Positions 1 through 9,221 are shown, counted from the first letter of the stretch. The stretch: DNA of 64,000 nucleotides from Oscillospiraceae bacterium (GCA_017521325.1 JAFXCV010000045.1:1-64000), one strand, 5' to 3'. The notes: a model not told the origin generated them from the letters alone. Numbers and translations are program-made.

Positions 1-16
1 ACAGAAAGGCATCATA

Positions 17-1609
17 ATGAAAAAAATAGTCACATTTCTTTTACTTCTCGCAATGACATTACCAGTCACCTCTTGCAACAACAAGCAGGAAAACTCTTCG
101 CAGCCGGAAAGCTTTGTTCAGCAGGAAAGCAGTATTACCACTGAAAGCAATACCGCTGAAACGGAACAGCCGCAGACGATATCTCCCACAAAGCTTACCA
201 ACAAAATGACGGAGATGGAGCTTGATCTTGTAAACAGGCACGCTCTCACGCTTCTCGACGAAATCGAAAAGCCAAATGCAGACCCACAGGCTGAACATCA
301 GGTCAGCGTGGAGTTCGCAACAATGACCTATGACGAATATCGTAAAAATGTCGAGACCAATCATGAGCAAAACTGGATAACCGATGAAGAGTATGAGGCG
401 GCTATGGAGGATATCAGAATCGCTGAGGAAAAAGGGGAAGACTCCTTTCCGCTTAATCCCTACATTCTTGTTGATGGGTATATCGTTCAGCGACTTGTCC
501 CTGATGCAGATGATTTTAATGATGGCAAACCATTCAACTTTGTTGCTGGCACAATGGGAGAAAACGGTGAGTGGAAAGAAGAAAAACTCTCTTTTGATTC
601 ATTTGAGGAATATCTCGACTATATCAGAGAACAAGATTCCAAGTTTGGTTATACCGAGGAAGAAATCGAAATTGAGCTCCTGCATGTTCAGCTTGCGTAT
701 GATGCACTGAAAAGCGGAGACTACGAAACGCTTCCCGAAGGTTCAGTCGATGCGAACGATCAATCGTTGTATTTCTGGTATGCCATTCACAATTACAGAA
801 GTGAATGGGAATTTGACCGTGATGCAGTTGAAGCGATAAAGGATTCTGTTGACGAGATATACTTTTACGACGAAGAACTTGGTAAAACGTTTGTCGTTCA
901 TGTGACGCTTCCGCCTGATTACGACAAGGACAAGACCTATCCTGTGTTCTTCCTGACAGACGGCATCTGGCGTTTCGGCAACTGTCCGGAACTGAGAAAA
1001 TGCATGGAAAACGGCGAAGCTGCACCGGTGATACTTGTCAGTCTTTATTACAGCTACGATGTCACCGACCCTGACCAATGGATGCGCTATGTTGATCTTG
1101 TGATCGACCGTGACAAGCTGCTCGACTTCATCACCGACAACCTTATGCCGTATTTATGCGAGAATTACAATATCGACTGTGCAAATTCCACGCTGTATGG
1201 TCATTCGGACGGCGGTGTGTTTACGCATAATGCGGTTTTCAATTCGGACAGGTATGAAAATCAGACCTTCGGTCATTATATCATCGGCAGTCCTGCACTG
1301 TGGGGACTGTATCATTATAATCTGGATAATAATATGACCAATGATGATGTGCTGAATGATTACGGCTATTTTGACAGAAACGAAACGCTGGATAAGACCA
1401 TATTCCTCTGTGCAGGTTCACTGGAAGATCCTGATTATGAACATTATTACCGTGAGGGGGATGATACAACGCTCGAAGGTGTTGCAAAGCTGAAAGAACG
1501 TTTCGAAGCAAACGGTGTAAACTTTACACATAAATTATATGAATCACATCACTATCAGTATATCCCCGAAATGCTGGTGGAATATCTGAAAACAATGTAT
1601 CCGTGTTAA
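17..1609 (+). CDS. Secreted lipoprotein, enterochelin-esterase-like alpha/beta hydrolase
   Basis: 530 residues. The N-terminus is a lipoprotein signal: two Lys, a hydrophobic stretch and a lipobox ending VTSC (Cys20), then a Ser/Gln/Glu-rich linker, so the protein is probably tethered to the outer face of the membrane. Residues about 290-530 resemble the esterase D / IroE / Fes family: a GKTFVVHVTLPPDY strand region and the nucleophile elbow GHSDGG with Ser397; a His in ESHHYQY near the C-terminus may complete the triad. Residues 50-280 are acidic and unrecognised. In fibre degraders this fold often removes acetyl or feruloyl groups from hemicellulose; the substrate here is inference. AGAAAGG precedes the ATG. 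Confidence 0.7.
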   Translation: MKKIVTFLLLLAMTLPVTSCNNKQENSSQPESFVQQESSITTESNTAETEQPQTISPTKLTNKMTEMELDLVNRHALTLLDEIEKPNADPQAEHQVSVEFATMTYDEYRKNVETNHEQNWITDEEYEAAMEDIRIAEEKGEDSFPLNPYILVDGYIVQRLVPDADDFNDGKPFNFVAGTMGENGEWKEEKLSFDSFEEYLDYIREQDSKFGYTEEEIEIELLHVQLAYDALKSGDYETLPEGSVDANDQSLYFWYAIHNYRSEWEFDRDAVEAIKDSVDEIYFYDEELGKTFVVHVTLPPDYDKDKTYPVFFLTDGIWRFGNCPELRKCMENGEAAPVILVSLYYSYDVTDPDQWMRYVDLVIDRDKLLDFITDNLMPYLCENYNIDCANSTLYGHSDGGVFTHNAVFNSDRYENQTFGHYIIGSPALWGLYHYNLDNNMTNDDVLNDYGYFDRNETLDKTIFLCAGSLEDPDYEHYYREGDDTTLEGVAKLKERFEANGVNFTHKLYESHHYQYIPEMLVEYLKTMYPC

Positions 1610-1653
1610 CTGAATGTTTAGGTTGGGATTTACAAAACTGAATATGATTACAT

Positions 1654-1688
1654 AGCCGTTTGTGACGAACAATCACAGACGGCTTTTT
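1654..1688 (+). terminator. Rho-independent terminator after the esterase gene
   Basis: A 12-base stem (AGCCGTTTGTGA with TCACAGACGGCT, one G-T pair) is followed by TTTTTCT. It sits 45 bases past the esterase stop. Confidence 0.8.
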
Positions 1689-1727
1689 CTATACCCAAAA
1701 CAAGAACAGAAAGGAGGTGACACCCAT

Positions 1728-1868
1728 ATGATGCATCTTTTTGTAGGAATGCTCCTCGGCATCCTTGTAGGACTTGCCGTAGGCAGTGCCTGTGCATCCC
1801 TTGCATGGGCAAAGGCAGAAATCCGCAGACTCAAGCGTGAACTCAGAAAGGAATATGGCTATGCATGA
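1728..1868 (+). CDS. Small single-pass membrane protein, DUF3789-like
   Basis: 46 residues from the ATG that follows a strong AAAGGAGGTGA site 9 bases upstream; a longer in-frame reading would start inside the preceding terminator and has no ribosome site. Residues 3-27 form one glycine-rich membrane segment (GMLLGILVGLAVGS), followed by a Cys and a basic, helical tail rich in Lys, Arg and Glu. The layout matches the short DUF3789 proteins often found on Firmicutes mobile elements. Function is unknown. It stands alone, with non-coding, possibly degenerate DNA downstream. Confidence 0.6.
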   Translation: MMHLFVGMLLGILVGLAVGSACASLAWAKAEIRRLKRELRKEYGYA

Positions 1869-2131
1869 TCCAATGTCAATAAAGTAGACAATAAAAAGAG
1901 GAGAACTAAGTAACAAGATCTTCAGCAGCAATAGGCGGGAGCCCATTGTTATGAGAGTGTGGACGCATGGAATTATAGAAACCATGAATGTAGCGGAACA
2001 ATGCGGTTTACCGCATGATGCTTGCTTCGCAGAGCATCATTGCTATTGAGGCTTTTGAAAGTGGAAAGCAAGTCATCTGTTTTGTCACACCCTGACATTT
2101 AAGTAAACCAATTTAGATCGCCAGTATGAAA
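1869..2131 (+). other. Gene-poor stretch, possible mobile-element remnant
   Basis: No convincing gene lies between the small membrane protein and the promoter at 2186. The stretch opens with TGTCAATAAAGTAGACA (1873-1889), whose TGTC/GACA edges recall insertion-sequence ends. It then holds a 32-codon frame with no clear ribosome site (1951-2049) and a hairpin with the stem ATGATGCT / AGCATCAT. A decayed mobile element is a guess only. Confidence 0.25.
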
Positions 2132-2155
2132 CCCCCGATTATTCGGGATTTTTTT
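2132..2155 (+). terminator. Short hairpin with T-tract
   Basis: CCCGA and TCGGG form a five-pair stem with a TTAT loop, followed by A and seven T. It would block read-through into the two-component operon. Confidence 0.55.
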
Positions 2156-2185
2156 GCCCGAACGCCATTGGATTGAAGTTGTATA

Positions 2186-2214
2186 TTGCTTTTTAAAATG
2201 GAATATGGTATAAT
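2186..2214 (+). promoter_or_regulatory. Sigma-A type promoter of the two-component/ABC operon
   Basis: TTGCTT and TATAAT are separated by 17 bases, 78 bases before the regulator start. TGG precedes the -10. Confidence 0.65.
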
Positions 2215-2291
2215 GTGTACATCCTGAATCATGTTCCAAAAGCACAGACATCTGGCGAGGAATTGATCAATTTTCGCAAAGGAGGAATTGC

Positions 2292-2900
2292 ATGACGTAT
2301 ACAATACTTGTGATAGAAGACGACCATTCGCTACGGTACAGTATTTCTCTTGCCCTCGAAACAGACGGATACCGTGTAATCAGTACAGGCTCTGTACATG
2401 AAGCGGAAAATCACACGGAACAGGCAGATCTTATTTTGCTTGATGTGATGCTGCCTGAAATTAACGGCATTACATTCTGCAGGAATTTCCGTGAACATAG
2501 CAACAAACCTATTATTTTTCTGACGTCCTGCAGTGATGAAACCGATATCATCCGTGGACTTGACAGCGGAGGGGATGACTATATCACAAAGCCCTTTCGC
2601 TTACAGGAGCTTCTCTCACGCATTCGTGCCAATCTTCGCCGTGTTCCAAGTGTTCAATCTACTCTTGAACTGACTGCCATTGAGCAGAAGCTGCTTGAAT
2701 ATCTGATGGAAAATCGTGATCGTTACCTGACACGGGAACAAATTCTGGAGCATCTTTGGGATAATAAGGGATGCTTTGTCAATGATAATACGCTTTCCGT
2801 TAATATCAGCCGCCTGCGTGAAAAACTCAAGGATTCCGGAAATGGTCAGATCGTTACAAAGAGAGGAATGGGATACAAATGGACAGAGGGGACAAACTGA
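2292..2900 (+). CDS. OmpR/PhoB-family response regulator with shortened DNA-binding domain
   Basis: 202 residues. The receiver domain (about 1-115) has acidic residues D10/D11, phosphoacceptor D51 in LLDVMLPE, and K100 in DDYITKPF. The winged helix (about 125-200) shows LTAIEQKLLEYL, the recognition-helix region SVNISRLREKL and GMGYKW. Family members usually run about 225-235 residues. Here only about 12 residues separate the receiver from LTAIEQ, so most of the N-terminal beta-sheet of the DNA-binding domain is absent. AAAGGAGG precedes the ATG. It overlaps the kinase gene by 22 bases and very probably controls the ABC exporter genes that follow. Confidence 0.9.
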   Translation: MTYTILVIEDDHSLRYSISLALETDGYRVISTGSVHEAENHTEQADLILLDVMLPEINGITFCRNFREHSNKPIIFLTSCSDETDIIRGLDSGGDDYITKPFRLQELLSRIRANLRRVPSVQSTLELTAIEQKLLEYLMENRDRYLTREQILEHLWDNKGCFVNDNTLSVNISRLREKLKDSGNGQIVTKRGMGYKWTEGTN

Positions 2901-4099
2901 TCAACAACCGCAGCCCTAAGCGGATACTGCTTTTCTTTGTAATTTTGTTTGTGTTGTCCGTATTGTGCAGCTTTCTGATTTCGGGGCTTATTGCAGATGC
3001 CATCATGAGAGAACAAATTGACTCCATGCTCTCGATATTGGGCGGTGGGAAATTTACTGCATTACCCGATGCCGATGCCATCGCAAAAGGAGAGTCACTG
3101 ATTACACAATTCGGCGTGGATGCACAGATGCATCCGTCACTCATGGAAGGCTATGCAGCTCTGCGGATGACGCTGTTCTGGATTCTGATGGGATTTTCGG
3201 GGATTCTCTGCATCGCTGGTGCAGCCTGTTCCCTTCGTCAGGTGGATGTGATCTACAACCAGTTGGAAGAAATTCGCAAGGACTGCTTTGCAATTGCCGA
3301 ACAGCAGAAAACGCAGACAGAACTTTACGGCGAGGATTTCGGCTGTGTCCGCCGCATTTGCGAGGGCGTGAATCTCATTGCATCACGCATGACGCATCTG
3401 TCTGCTTCTCTCTATGGGGAAAAGCAATTTCTCAAGGATTTTCTGACCGATTTCTCGCATCAGATGAAAACCTCCCTTGCGGTCATCCGCCTCAATCACG
3501 ATATGCTCACGCAGTTTGAGGAACTTCCACAGGAGAAAAAAGACCTTCTTTCGGAGGAAATCACCCTGCATCTGGATGGCATGGAAACGCTTGTGCTCTC
3601 AGCCCTCAAGCTTGCAAAGCTTAATGCCGATGCGGTAACCTATGAGATGCAGGAATGCGATCTTTCGCAAACCTGCCGAAGGGCAGCGGAACGCCTTTCA
3701 CCGCTGATGCGGACAAAATACATTCACCTGTGTTTCGATGACACACAGGAAATCCGCTTTTTGCACGATGCAGTGTGGCTCGGTGAAGCCATTGGGAATC
3801 TTCTCAAAAATTCCATTGACCACAGCAAATGCACGGAGCTTCGCATGGAATTGGAAAGGCTTCCGGGTGCGGTCAAGCTCATGATCTCCGACAACGGAAA
3901 GGGTATCCCACAATCAGAGATTCCCACACTTTTTGAACGCTTCGGCAGGAAATCGAATAATGCCACCATGCAGAGTGCAGGCGTGGGACTTGCAATTGCA
4001 AAGCAAATCATCGAGGCGCATCACGGCGATATCAGTGTCTATTCGGAATTGGGGAGAGGTACGAGGTTTGAGATACTGTTTCTAAATCAAATTTTATGA
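2879..4099 (+). CDS. Sensor histidine kinase
   Basis: 406 residues. Two membrane segments (about 15-37 and 96-118) flank an outside loop of roughly 58 residues. The dimerisation/phosphoacceptor helix has DFSHQMKTSLAVI with His194. The ATPase domain has an N-box (NLLKNSIDHS), a G1 box (DNGKGIP) and a G2 region (GVGLAIAKQII). The start lies inside the end of the regulator gene, consistent with translational coupling. Kinases paired with FtsX-type exporters typically respond to antimicrobial peptides or envelope stress; the signal here is unknown. Confidence 0.9.
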   Translation: MDRGDKLINNRSPKRILLFFVILFVLSVLCSFLISGLIADAIMREQIDSMLSILGGGKFTALPDADAIAKGESLITQFGVDAQMHPSLMEGYAALRMTLFWILMGFSGILCIAGAACSLRQVDVIYNQLEEIRKDCFAIAEQQKTQTELYGEDFGCVRRICEGVNLIASRMTHLSASLYGEKQFLKDFLTDFSHQMKTSLAVIRLNHDMLTQFEELPQEKKDLLSEEITLHLDGMETLVLSALKLAKLNADAVTYEMQECDLSQTCRRAAERLSPLMRTKYIHLCFDDTQEIRFLHDAVWLGEAIGNLLKNSIDHSKCTELRMELERLPGAVKLMISDNGKGIPQSEIPTLFERFGRKSNNATMQSAGVGLAIAKQIIEAHHGDISVYSELGRGTRFEILFLNQIL

Positions 4100-4125
4100 A
4101 AAAATTAAGAATTCCCTCCCATTTT

Positions 4126-4157
4126 GTCACGTTAGCGTAAGATTCGCATGGTACAAT
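4126..4157 (+). promoter_or_regulatory. Probable activator-dependent promoter of the ABC exporter genes
   Basis: The 101-base gap between kinase and ATPase holds a good -10 (TACAAT, 4152-4157) without a -35 match at usual spacing. Where the -35 should be there are two adjacent near-repeats, CGTTAG and CGTAAG (4130-4141). This would suit activation by the response regulator encoded upstream. Inference only. Confidence 0.4.
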
Positions 4158-4200
4158 AAACCTGCGAAAGCAAATCAAAACAAAATCGGAGGGATTTTCT

Positions 4201-4893
4201 ATGGATACGAAACAAAATATCATCATCGAAACAAAAGATCTTTGCAGAACCTTTGGAAAGGGGGAGGCGGCAGTGCATGCCCTGTGCGATGTCAGCTTTT
4301 CCGTCCGTATCGGGGAATTTGCAGCAGTTACGGGCGAAAGCGGCAGCGGAAAGACCACGCTTCTGAACATCCTCGGCTCGCTTGATAACCCCACAAGCGG
4401 CAGCGTGCGTGCCGCAGGACAGGAGCTGACGCAAATGAGCGACAACCAGCTTGCCGCCTACCGCAGGAAGAACATCGGGTTTATTTTCCAGAATTACAAT
4501 CTGATCCCCGTACTGAATGTGGAGGAAAACATTGTCCTGCCGCTGAATCTTGACAACACGCCGCCGGATATGCAATTCCTTGAGGAACTTCTGGAGCTGA
4601 CGGGACTTACCGCAAAGCGCCGCAGCTTTCCGCATGAATTATCCGGCGGTCAGCAGCAGCGAGTGGCATTTGCCCGTGCGCTCATCCATAAGCCGGACAT
4701 CATCTTAGCCGACGAACCGACGGGAAATCTTGACAGCAGAAACAGCCGTGAGATCATTTCCATTCTGAAAAATTCCATTAAGAAATACAACCAGACCCTT
4801 ATCCTCATCACCCACGATGCAAGTATTGCAGCGCAGGCGGATAGAATTTTCCGTATGACGGACGGCAGACTTACGGAGGAGGGAATCGGATGA
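4201..4893 (+). CDS. ABC transporter ATP-binding protein (MacB/LolD type)
   Basis: 230 residues. The order is Walker A (GESGSGKTT), Q-loop (FIFQNYNLIPVLNVEEN), signature LSGGQQQRVAFARAL, Walker B with DEPTGNLD, and the switch His in LITHD. This set, including the NLD triplet, belongs to the ATPases that drive FtsX-type mechanotransmission exporters rather than uptake systems. CGGAGGGA lies 7 bases before the ATG. It overlaps the permease gene by four bases (ATGA), so the two are coupled. Confidence 0.93.
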   Translation: MDTKQNIIIETKDLCRTFGKGEAAVHALCDVSFSVRIGEFAAVTGESGSGKTTLLNILGSLDNPTSGSVRAAGQELTQMSDNQLAAYRRKNIGFIFQNYNLIPVLNVEENIVLPLNLDNTPPDMQFLEELLELTGLTAKRRSFPHELSGGQQQRVAFARALIHKPDIILADEPTGNLDSRNSREIISILKNSIKKYNQTLILITHDASIAAQADRIFRMTDGRLTEEGIG

Positions 4894-7727
4894 AACATCT
4901 TATCTCTTTATCCTTCAAATACATCCGCCGCCAGAAGCTGCGCTCCGCTCTGACATTCCTGTGCATCATGCTGGCGGTGTTCATCTTCAATACCAACACA
5001 GCGTATCTGGGCAGTACGATTGCAACGCTCATCAACTTCGAGAAACATTACGGCGAGGGTGCGTATCATGTGAAGCTTGACGGCGCACTGCCGTATTGTG
5101 AGGATTTGGGCAAGGTTGGGCAGCTTCTTGAAAATCATGTGGCTGTGGAGGATCATTTCTTCTCTTGTCCGGAAGAACTGTGGGGATTGTCCACTCGTGA
5201 CGAACAAGGCTATCTTCGCTATCTTGATGTGCAGTTTGACAACGGTGCAAGTCAGCGTGTCGATTGTCTGAGAAATAACGAGATCAGCGGCAATCGTTAT
5301 GTGATGTACAATGTTGAATGGGCGGACAAGGCTTATGGACATCTGCCCGTCCTCACAGAAGAAAACAGCGTCTATCTTTCAAGCTGGATGAAAGATCTCG
5401 GTTATGAAGTCGGGGATACCATAACAATGACGGTGACTCCCATGAAGGCAAGGCTTTCGGAGGATTCCGAGCAGGTAAAGGCAGCACGGAAACTGATAGC
5501 TGAAACCCAAACCTATTATGTAATGGATGATCCGCCGGAACTTGCAAATGATAACGTGTCGCTTTCAGACTATGACGATGGTGGCTCCATGATGAACTAT
5601 CTTACGGAGCTGTACGGTATCAACGAAATCCTCTTTTCCGAGGAGATTTCCGGCAGTCCCTGTACCTTTACCGTAAAAATTGCCGGATTCCAAGATCAGT
5701 TCGGGGGCGAGGGAGATACAGCCACGATGGAGTTTTGGTCATATCCCGTCAATGATCTCAGACTGGACGAGCTTGTCAGCGGTGAGAATGCCGATTTCCT
5801 GACCGGTTCTGAAATTGTGTTCCGCAGCTGGAAAAGTGCCGCTGTCCGTATCTCCGACCGCATCGACTTTGACGACGGCGTGATGATGCTGCTTGAGGAC
5901 ATGGGACTCGAACCCAAGCATTACTACGACCTTGCTTTCAACGATACACTTCTTTCCTACGAAATGCGCAGTGCAAACGCCATTTCCGCCATTCTGCCAC
6001 TCATTGCGGCAATTCTTATTCTTACACTTGTGGCATGGCTCATTACCCGATTTGTCATCGACAATGCCTTTGAAATTTCCGTGCAGGAGCGCAGCGCACA
6101 GTTTGCAGCACTGCGCATCATGGGCGCATCCCGTGCGCAGCTTGTGGCGCTCATCTTCACCGAAGCCATTTTCTACTGCCTGACCGCCGTCCCCATCGGT
6201 GTGCTTGCCGCATTCGGTGCATGCAAGGCAGTCATGGATCTTGTCGGCGGCAGCCTGTTCCCGATTTTCGAATTTGATGTCAATTGGTGGATCACCCTGA
6301 TCGGCATTGTCATCAGCCTGTCGGGCATTCTCATTTCCGCCTATACTTCAGCAATGTGGGCGGCACGAAAGCTCTCTCCCATGGAAGCACTGCAATTCGG
6401 CAAGCCCCGCAAAAAATCAGAGAAAGTGTACCACCGCAAATCCGTACTCAATCACAAGTCCTTCGGCTTTGTGCTGGACTATACCATGAAGAATCTCTCA
6501 CGCACCAAGAGCCGCTATGTGATTTCCACTGTCGCCATGGCACTGGGCATTGTGATGTTCAGTTTCAGCTTGTTGGGAGTGAATTATGTAAGCAACGCAA
6601 TGAAGGCAAGCAGCAACAGTGACTTTCAGTTTGACTATGATATTGTGATGAATTCCTTTAAACCGGGACAGTATGAGCTTGTAAACGAACTTCTCGCAGA
6701 TTCCGGAGCTTTTTCAAAAATAGGTTTCAAAGCAGATACATACATTGAATCCGACCGCTACGAAGAAGAGATGGAACTGCTCCGTCAGATGATGCCGGAT
6801 AAAAAGCCTACCCGCAGTTGGGGGACGCACCTCATCAAGGTTGTCAGCGAGGAAAATTTTGACAAATATCTTGCATCCCCGACAGGAATGACCTATGAGG
6901 AGTTTTGCGAACTTGGCGGCGCACTGGTGTATGTATCCTCCGGCGGTGCAGAGGATGAATACGAATACGATGCAAACGGCTGGCCCATCCGCAAGCGTGC
7001 AGACGGCTACTGGACATATCAGGAGCTTGGGTTTGCACAACCGCCCGTCATTACAGATGAGGTATCCGGTTTTGAACTTCCTGTTGTCGGGTCTGTGTGC
7101 TTTGATTTTTCTACCGGTTTTGCCGGAGAAAGTACGCTTCTGATTGGCGATCCTTCCATTCTGCCTGAAAATGTACTTTCATCTATGAACGGTGTGATCA
7201 GATTGTATGTGGACGGGCATCAGAATCACGAAGCTGCACAAGCAGCAATTGATGCTTTTACGCAAAAGGTCAGCGGCTGTATGCTCATCGACCAGTACAT
7301 GGATAACACAGGTCAAATCTCCTTCTTCAATGCGATTTTCAAAATTCTCGGCATCTTTGTTGTTTCCGTCTGGCTTGTCGGTATTCTGACGATGGTCAAT
7401 TCCATCAACACGAGCGTCCTCAACCGTCAGAAAGAACTGCTCATGCTCCGCAGTGTCGGCATGACAAAGCGGCAGCTTCAGCTGAGTGTGATGCTCGAAG
7501 GGGTGCTGTATTGCCTTGTTTCCACAGTAATCGGACTTCTGATCGGCGTGAGCGGCTACAGTTTCTATGTGGATTATGCAAACTGGCATTTTACAGGGCT
7601 TTCGGTAATGCAGGTGTTTATCCTGCCCGTGATGCTCACCGTGATTGGTACCATCCTTCTTAATCTTCTCATCGCCGTCCTTGCCGCAGTTCCGGCACTT
7701 GACAGCCTGAGCAAACGAATGAAATAA
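4890..7727 (+). CDS. FtsX-like ABC permease with two FtsX modules
   Basis: 945 residues. A first membrane helix (about 16-38) is followed by a large outside domain to about residue 360, then an FtsX core of three helices (about 365-500) with the ERSAQFAALRIMGASRAQL coupling region. A second unit follows: helix about 545-565, outside domain to about 810, and a second FtsX core (about 815-940) with QKELLMLRSVGMTKRQL. Total eight helices, the LolCE/MacB-like double arrangement, not the ten-helix single-domain BceB form. Its likely role is export or extraction of a peptide or lipid-linked substrate under control of the upstream two-component pair. Confidence 0.88.
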   Translation: MKHLISLSFKYIRRQKLRSALTFLCIMLAVFIFNTNTAYLGSTIATLINFEKHYGEGAYHVKLDGALPYCEDLGKVGQLLENHVAVEDHFFSCPEELWGLSTRDEQGYLRYLDVQFDNGASQRVDCLRNNEISGNRYVMYNVEWADKAYGHLPVLTEENSVYLSSWMKDLGYEVGDTITMTVTPMKARLSEDSEQVKAARKLIAETQTYYVMDDPPELANDNVSLSDYDDGGSMMNYLTELYGINEILFSEEISGSPCTFTVKIAGFQDQFGGEGDTATMEFWSYPVNDLRLDELVSGENADFLTGSEIVFRSWKSAAVRISDRIDFDDGVMMLLEDMGLEPKHYYDLAFNDTLLSYEMRSANAISAILPLIAAILILTLVAWLITRFVIDNAFEISVQERSAQFAALRIMGASRAQLVALIFTEAIFYCLTAVPIGVLAAFGACKAVMDLVGGSLFPIFEFDVNWWITLIGIVISLSGILISAYTSAMWAARKLSPMEALQFGKPRKKSEKVYHRKSVLNHKSFGFVLDYTMKNLSRTKSRYVISTVAMALGIVMFSFSLLGVNYVSNAMKASSNSDFQFDYDIVMNSFKPGQYELVNELLADSGAFSKIGFKADTYIESDRYEEEMELLRQMMPDKKPTRSWGTHLIKVVSEENFDKYLASPTGMTYEEFCELGGALVYVSSGGAEDEYEYDANGWPIRKRADGYWTYQELGFAQPPVITDEVSGFELPVVGSVCFDFSTGFAGESTLLIGDPSILPENVLSSMNGVIRLYVDGHQNHEAAQAAIDAFTQKVSGCMLIDQYMDNTGQISFFNAIFKILGIFVVSVWLVGILTMVNSINTSVLNRQKELLMLRSVGMTKRQLQLSVMLEGVLYCLVSTVIGLLIGVSGYSFYVDYANWHFTGLSVMQVFILPVMLTVIGTILLNLLIAVLAAVPALDSLSKRMK

Positions 7728-7835
7728 CAATAAATATCCCTCAGGCTTTGAAAGCTATATATTTTTTGAGGAATAATGGTTTGTATGCAGAAATTCAAGA
7801 TGATCAAAATTGGTTCGCCCTCTGCACAGACAATA

Positions 7836-7868
7836 AAGCCGCCTGCGATTTGTAATCACAGGCGGCTT
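7836..7868. terminator. Bidirectional hairpin between the permease and cysK-like genes
   Basis: AAGCCGCCTG pairs with CAGGCGGCTT around an inner GATT/AATC stem. T-runs are short on both sides, so termination is likely but not certain. The gap 7728-7991 shows nothing else. Confidence 0.5.
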
Positions 7869-7991
7869 ATGGGAATGCATGAAATGGCGGGTGCGTAAGC
7901 ACACGCTCTCAATCACACCATTCGTGAAGTTTGATTAAGAATTAGTATCAGGATATGACGATGCAGCGCAGTCCGCACGTCACTTTTCTAT

Positions 7992-8951
7992 TTATTCCGC
8001 AATCTCCGTAAACTGCAGTACCTCATCACGGAACAGGGGCGTGCTGAAATAACGCTCCGCCGTGTCGGGAAGTACGGTGACTACCGTCTTGCCCTTGCCC
8101 AGTTTCTTAGCAAGAGCGATTGCCGCCGCTACATTCGTGCCTGCGGAAATGCCGCACATCAGCCCCTCCTTGCGTGCCAGCGCACGGGAGGTGTGGATTG
8201 CTTCCTTATCGGTTACAATATAAATATCGCTGTAGATTTCCGTATTGAGATTTGCAGGAATCAGACCATCGCCGATGCCCATCTGCAGGTGCGTGCCGAT
8301 GTTGCCGCCGGAGAGAATGGCTGCATTTTCAGGCTCCACCGCCCAGATCTCAATATCGGGATTTGCCTCACGCAGTACCTCGCCGATGCCCGTAATTGTG
8401 CCGCCCGTGCCGATGCCTGCACAGAATCCGTGAATGGGACCATCCACCTGCGCAAGGATTTCCTTGCCTGTGTACTGACGGTGAACCTCGGGATTTGCAG
8501 GATTCTCAAACTGCTGGGGGATAAAGATGTTCGGATCTTTCTCACGCATCCGCACAGCCGTCTGCAGGCATTCCTCAATGCATTTGCCGATATCCCCGTC
8601 ATCATGTACCAGAATCACCTTTGCGCCGTAGTGACATACCAGCTTGCGGCGTTCCTCGCTGACGGAATCGGGCATAATGATGACAGTCTTGTAGCCCTTG
8701 ACTGCACCGATGAGTGCAAGCCCGATGCCCTGATTGCCGCTTGTCGGCTCAACAATGATCGTTTTTTCGTTGATCAGCCCCTGCTTTTCAGCTTCGCAGA
8801 TCATATTGTAGGCAGTTCTTGTCTTGATGGAGCCGCCGACATTCAATCCCTCAAACTTGACAAGTACCTGTGCCGCATCCTCGGGAACCATATTGCGCAG
8901 ACGAACCATGGGCGTATTTCCCATGGCTTCGAGTATATTATCATAGAACAT
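7992..8951 (-). CDS. Cysteine synthase family PLP enzyme
   Basis: 319 residues, the usual CysK length. The PLP lysine is K43 in GGSIKTRTA, and the phosphate-binding loop GTGGTITGIGE and the C-terminal ISAGTNVAAA region are present. It would make cysteine from O-acetylserine and sulfide. Two family motifs deviate: the substrate loop reads SGNQG (71-75) instead of SGNTG, and the lysine context is SIKTR rather than SVKDR. A relative using another nucleophile or acceptor is therefore possible. AAAGAGGT precedes the start. It is a single-gene unit with a hairpin downstream; no serine acetyltransferase gene is adjacent. Confidence 0.8.
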   Translation of the reverse strand: MFYDNILEAMGNTPMVRLRNMVPEDAAQVLVKFEGLNVGGSIKTRTAYNMICEAEKQGLINEKTIIVEPTSGNQGIGLALIGAVKGYKTVIIMPDSVSEERRKLVCHYGAKVILVHDDGDIGKCIEECLQTAVRMREKDPNIFIPQQFENPANPEVHRQYTGKEILAQVDGPIHGFCAGIGTGGTITGIGEVLREANPDIEIWAVEPENAAILSGGNIGTHLQMGIGDGLIPANLNTEIYSDIYIVTDKEAIHTSRALARKEGLMCGISAGTNVAAAIALAKKLGKGKTVVTVLPDTAERYFSTPLFRDEVLQFTEIAE

Positions 8952-9128
8952 ACATAAACCTCTTTCCGTTGCCCTACTGCAGGGCAGATTCTGACATTTT
9001 GCACCATATTATATTATAATACAGATGCTTCCATTTTGCAATAGGAAAATGATATTTTTTTTTAAAGCTCCCCTATGAGGAACTGTTTGATTCATTTGTC
9101 TATCGGAGTTTTAGGGAATAATAGTATG

Positions 9129-9171
9129 TAAAAAACAGATCATCCGACCTGTAAAACGCAGGTCGGATGAT
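9129..9171 (-). terminator. Strong terminator of the AraC-type regulator gene
   Basis: A 13-pair perfect stem (ATCATCCGACCTG with its complement, 7-base loop) is followed on the minus strand by CTGTTTTTTAC. Confidence 0.85.
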
Positions 9172-9221
9172 TTAATTTGTTTGCAAAGGTAAATCACCTT
9201 ACGGCATTTCCGTAAGTTTTG

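Noticed and set aside
1951..2049. 32-codon frame beginning MRVWTHGIIETMN
   Set aside because: No convincing ribosome site, and it runs into a hairpin; possibly debris, not reported as a gene.
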